A stretch of 64,000 nucleotides of DNA from Halobacillus_B sp963739045 (GTDB taxonomy: Bacteria > Bacillota > Bacilli > Bacillales > Halobacillaceae): assembly GCA_963739045.1 (NCBI GenBank), contig CAVTYY010000004.1, forward strand, positions 124,001 through 188,000, read 5' to 3'. The translations under genes and the position numbers were made by a program. This document shows positions 60,890 to 64,000 of this stretch, piece by piece. Below the pieces are notes generated by a model, which ran no database searches, had not been told where the DNA came from, and worked only from the letters and a program-made list of their open reading frames with translations. The stretch's first letter is position 1. The number at the start of each line of letters is the position of its first letter.

Positions 60890-62836
60890 TTAAGGAAATG
60901 GATGCGGGTGTGGGTTGAGCTCCTCCATGGTGAATACCTTATTTACATATCCAAGTTCCTTTGGCACCGTCAATACCCTGTTTAATCCTGCAAGACGGGT
61001 TTGGTGATGGCCGAATGTCATCGGCAGCATACCTGGAATCAGCACTTTTACACAATGAAGACCATTTCTGCTGATTTCAGAAGACGTTTGGTCAACCACA
61101 ATCACATCCATGTATAATTGCTGAAAGACTTTTAAAATATTTCTTAAGTCATCTGTCAGGTCAGAATGCTTCGTCTTCCAATGGAAGGCTTCCTCAAAGG
61201 TCTGCATCGGACCTTCTTGATTAAGCAGAAATTGCAGTCTTTTTTCTGCCTCAGGAAGACCGTAAAGCATCCCATGGTCATCCATTTTTCTTACGAGTGA
61301 GGAATCATGAAGCATCTTTTTATAGGTTTCTTTGTTCTGCTTAAACTCTTTATTCAAAGGTTTAATCATTCCAATGCTTTCTGATATGGCACTTTTTACA
61401 GCTTTGACCGGGTCCAGGTGAGCTCCTGCCGCGCACATGAGATTCAGCTCATCTGGATGAGAATGGCGATTCTTTATGATCGTGAAAATACATGGAATCC
61501 CGTGTTCCATCGTTCCATTGTATAAATAAAGGTCATAGCCTGCGACCTCCCGCATGCGCTCAATCATTAAATGAAGCTCTTCGTCCTGGACAGAGTAAGG
61601 ATCAATACGAGGCAGAGGAAGCTCACCATACCAGGTCATAAGAAAGGAATCGCGTTCCAGCACTTCCATAATTCCGTAGAAAATCGCTTCTTCCAAACTT
61701 CCTCCGATCGCACATCCGTTAGAGGTTTCAAACATAATCCCATCGCCGCAGCCCATGCTGTAATAAGCCAGCCGTTCTGGAATCAAGAGACTAGTTTTAC
61801 TTTGCAGTGAATATCCCCATACCCAATTCATTTTTTTATCGGGGTCGAAGGGGGTGAAAGGAAAATTTTCCGCTGCGTATTGAGTTTGGGTATGGACACC
61901 GACTTGCAGGGGGTGGAGGGCAGAATCGAGATGATTATAGGAATCATAAACGACCGTTCTCTTTCCCTTTGGATCTATGCCGCAGGATCTTTCTAACCCT
62001 TCAAGAATCGCTGTCATTTCACTGACAGCATAAGAATTTGTCCGTCCAGCTGACCCTTCGTCCCCGTTCATTAACGGAAGGTTGACAATCACATCAGCAA
62101 ACGGAGTTTCCACATCCATCATTTTATTATTCAAAAGTCCGGTTCGAGGATCGAGGTAATCTTTTGAAAGAAATTGGCTCAATTCCTTCAAGGACCTGCA
62201 TCGATAACTATCTTCACTGATTTTCGGGCTGGGCTGAAGGGAGATGATCGCTTCAGCAGGGGAGTCCTCAGCCCTATTGCTGCACATATAGCACAGAGAA
62301 TCAGGTAATATGGAGTGCCGCGAAGTCTCTAAAGTTCTCATGTTAATCAGCTGGACAGCTCCTTCAAGCTGCGAAGACTTTTCATTCATAATACGCTTGG
62401 TTTCCGTAATGATTATCTGTGCCAATTGGAGAAGACCCATGGGAGAGATCCACTCATCATGAACTCGATTGTGTTGCTGAGATGAAGTTTGCTGAATTTT
62501 CCATTTATCCTGTCGGTCTTTTGCGGTCATGGTTCTTCGTGTATCTGCACATTGAGAGCAGCCTTCTCTGCCCGGCCTTACCCAAGGACCAGCCACACCT
62601 TCCCCAAAAGCAACAAAACCCCGAAGCCAATCCACACCGGTATCCCGTGCTGCCAGCTCGGCTTGGTAATGAATGGCCGGATTCCAATCATCCTCAAGTA
62701 CCAGCAATAATTTCGAGTGTTTGGGTAGAGAACTATTTAAATCAGGGAGGAGGCAGAGATCATAGAGAGAATTGAGTTCCTGAACGACAAATTCAAATAG
62801 TTGCCCTTTACCAGCGATGGTAATGGATGAGCTCAT
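60890..62836 (-). CDS. TOMM leader-binding/YcaO cyclodehydratase fusion
   Basis: A 648-residue protein. The N-terminal part (about 1-210) is an E1-like leader-peptide-recognition region with two CxxC pairs (GREGCSQC near 92, LCYMC near 183) that probably bind zinc. From about 245 a YcaO domain follows, with ATP-site acidic motifs SEMTAILEGLERSCG, EEAIFYGIMEVLERDS and KSAISESIG. It ends in PHPHPFP, the proline-rich tail needed by azoline-forming YcaOs. It cyclises Cys/Ser/Thr of a precursor peptide with ATP. The start overlaps the preceding stop (ATGA). Confidence 0.92.
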   Translation of the reverse strand: MSSSITIAGKGQLFEFVVQELNSLYDLCLLPDLNSSLPKHSKLLLVLEDDWNPAIHYQAELAARDTGVDWLRGFVAFGEGVAGPWVRPGREGCSQCADTRRTMTAKDRQDKWKIQQTSSQQHNRVHDEWISPMGLLQLAQIIITETKRIMNEKSSQLEGAVQLINMRTLETSRHSILPDSLCYMCSNRAEDSPAEAIISLQPSPKISEDSYRCRSLKELSQFLSKDYLDPRTGLLNNKMMDVETPFADVIVNLPLMNGDEGSAGRTNSYAVSEMTAILEGLERSCGIDPKGKRTVVYDSYNHLDSALHPLQVGVHTQTQYAAENFPFTPFDPDKKMNWVWGYSLQSKTSLLIPERLAYYSMGCGDGIMFETSNGCAIGGSLEEAIFYGIMEVLERDSFLMTWYGELPLPRIDPYSVQDEELHLMIERMREVAGYDLYLYNGTMEHGIPCIFTIIKNRHSHPDELNLMCAAGAHLDPVKAVKSAISESIGMIKPLNKEFKQNKETYKKMLHDSSLVRKMDDHGMLYGLPEAEKRLQFLLNQEGPMQTFEEAFHWKTKHSDLTDDLRNILKVFQQLYMDVIVVDQTSSEISRNGLHCVKVLIPGMLPMTFGHHQTRLAGLNRVLTVPKELGYVNKVFTMEELNPHPHPFP

Positions 62837-64000
62837 TTACCTTCCCCCTCTCCTAAAAGAACTCCATAGATGTCTATATATCCATCTTCTGAGAAAGGAC
62901 TAATGAAAACTTTTACGATGGAAAGTTCTTTGTTATTTTGTTCCAGCCGATGGAATACTGAATGAATAAGCTGCTCGTCGTTCATTTCAAAAGCCGGGAT
63001 AGATCGGGAAGTGGTTTCCTCAAACATAAGGTTATGAGCGAGTGGAGCATTGGGAATAGGAGAGGTTGTTCCATTTTGTGCTCGCATGACAGCGAGACGC
63101 AGCGCTTCACGCAATGCAAGCGTAAGATTAAATCCGGAACTTCCCAGCCAGCGCTGCTCCTCCCATTTCACCCAGACGACCGGAAACCCGTTGTTATCTT
63201 CCCCGAGAGCGAGTTCAGGAATTTTATTCATCGTTGTTAACGATTGAAAATAAAAGCGGCAGGGATCGTCGTCTATCTCATTAAGTTCCAGCGCAGTTAC
63301 GCTTTTGTTCCCAGCTTCAACCAGTTCTTTCCCTTCCAAATCGATCATGTTCTTCAGCGCCCGGTAAACAGCTTCTCTGGCTGAACCTCCAGCACCTAAA
63401 TAGAGAGAAGGAGTCCCGCTATTTTTCCACTCGTAATGGTCGGCTGATACAGTCGAAATCTCATTCTTTAGAGGGGAGACATACTGCTCAATTCCCTTTA
63501 ATCCAGCTTCTCGCCTCGCTTCTTCATGAGTCATGGCTGCAATAGTAATACTCGGAAACAGGGAGGATGGGTTTGATGTTATATCTGCTGTCTGAATTTC
63601 ACATTGAGACAGGGGAAGCTGATTTAGACTGCCTTCTTCCCAGTGATGAAATATACCGGATTGGCGGGAGGTTAACTCGCTAAAGTAGTAAAAGAGTTCG
63701 TTTTGAGTTCTCTTTCCTTCTTCTTCATAAAGCTCTAGCGATTCTTTATCTACTTTATCGACATCGACGGAAATTTTACCTTTAACGATGGGGTGGGGCT
63801 TATAAGCGTGCCAATTTCCCTCTAAAGTTTCCGAGTCAAGGAGAAACAAGTGATTGTTATGGTGAACTTCGTTGATCTCAGTTACCTTCTTTAACCCTTC
63901 AAACACTAGGACATTGGAGAGCATCGCTTGTGCTGGCAAGGAAATTGGGTAATTATCCAGCACCTCGTTCCTTTCTGAATGATGGATACTGCGCCAGGCT
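62833..64000 (-). CDS. ThiF-like TOMM maturation protein, partial (5' end beyond window)
   Basis: The reverse-strand frame is open to the window edge; a GTG at 63963 is internal, since codons upstream (AWRSIHHSERNE) continue the family-like sequence. It resembles the C-terminal half of the putative thiazole-containing bacteriocin maturation protein of Bacillus heterocycloanthracin-type clusters: AMLSNVLVFEGLKKVT, FLLDSETLEGNWHAYKPHP, then GAGGSAREAVYRALKNM. It probably presents the precursor peptide to the YcaO protein. It overlaps the YcaO start by four bases. Confidence 0.85.
   Translation of the reverse strand, partial: AWRSIHHSERNEVLDNYPISLPAQAMLSNVLVFEGLKKVTEINEVHHNNHLFLLDSETLEGNWHAYKPHPIVKGKISVDVDKVDKESLELYEEEGKRTQNELFYYFSELTSRQSGIFHHWEEGSLNQLPLSQCEIQTADITSNPSSLFPSITIAAMTHEEARREAGLKGIEQYVSPLKNEISTVSADHYEWKNSGTPSLYLGAGGSAREAVYRALKNMIDLEGKELVEAGNKSVTALELNEIDDDPCRFYFQSLTTMNKIPELALGEDNNGFPVVWVKWEEQRWLGSSGFNLTLALREALRLAVMRAQNGTTSPIPNAPLAHNLMFEETTSRSIPAFEMNDEQLIHSVFHRLEQNNKELSIVKVFISPFSEDGYIDIYGVLLGEGEGK

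Noticed and set aside
63963..63963. GTG at 63963 as the true start of the ThiF-like maturation gene
   Set aside because: The frame remains open to the window edge with family-like residues upstream, so the codon is internal.
1..64000. CRISPR arrays, tRNA/rRNA genes, IS elements or prophage
   Set aside because: No direct-repeat array, cloverleaf, rRNA segment, transposase, integrase or phage structural gene was seen on either strand.

Overview
The window is a low-to-mid-GC Firmicutes chromosome segment. Strong AGGAGG ribosome-binding sites, frequent TTG/GTG starts, short U-tailed terminators, CcpA-type cre sites, a putBC/PucR-type proline locus and an mmgDE-prpB methylcitrate locus point to a Bacillaceae member. 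A halophilic genus such as Halobacillus fits, but the genus is a guess. I see no rRNA, tRNA, CRISPR array, insertion sequence or prophage. It reads as catabolic and accessory chromosome.

Layout. 1-2.6 kb: an edge-truncated FAD oxidoreductase, a small unknown protein, a zinc-ribbon membrane protein and an unlisted 51-codon reverse ORF. 2.7-8.6 kb: a HisC-type aminotransferase directly followed by a complete four-gene 2-oxoacid dehydrogenase complex (E1 alpha, E1 beta, E2, E3). 8.7-10 kb: a PHB-depolymerase-like esterase and a frameshifted DUF3953 gene. 10.2-16.4 kb: an alpha-glucoside locus (LacI regulator, lipoprotein, two permeases, GH13 glucosidase) with repeated 16-bp operators. 17.6-22.4 kb, reverse strand: a CitA/DcuS-type two-component system with a 2-hydroxycarboxylate transporter and an AEC permease. 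22.6-33.3 kb: single genes (GtrA, epimerase, LCP ligase, AraC regulator, M3 peptidase, old yellow enzyme, RibD-like reductase, SDR, deaminase). 33.6-37.2 kb, reverse strand: the methylcitrate cycle (synthase, dehydratase, lyase). A cobalamin riboswitch lies upstream on the same strand, separated from it by a 15-codon ORF and a terminator. 38-45.2 kb: SdpI-like, AraC, DinB, TerC, UppP, DUF2254, Nudix and GNAT genes. 45.4-54 kb: a 4-hydroxyphenylacetate (homoprotocatechuate) meta-cleavage cluster with its LysR regulator and a DapA-family lyase where an HpaI aldolase would be expected. 54-59.2 kb: an SDR without the usual catalytic pair, then proline degradation (putB, putC) and a PucR-type regulator. 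59.3 kb to the end, reverse strand: a thiazole/oxazole-modified peptide (TOMM) cluster with a SagB-like double dehydrogenase, a YcaO cyclodehydratase and a ThiF-like maturation protein cut by the window edge.

Many genes take carbon sources into central metabolism: alpha-glucosides, citrate/malate, propionyl-CoA, 4-hydroxyphenylacetate, proline and probably an amino acid through the aminotransferase/dehydrogenase operon. Cre-like sites precede several of these. The items most worth following up are the riboswitch/short ORF/terminator arrangement ahead of the methylcitrate genes, the HPA operon with a DapA-type lyase, the TOMM cluster with no precursor gene in view, the dispersed palindromic repeats at gene ends, and the DUF3953 gene with a frameshift at an A7 run.
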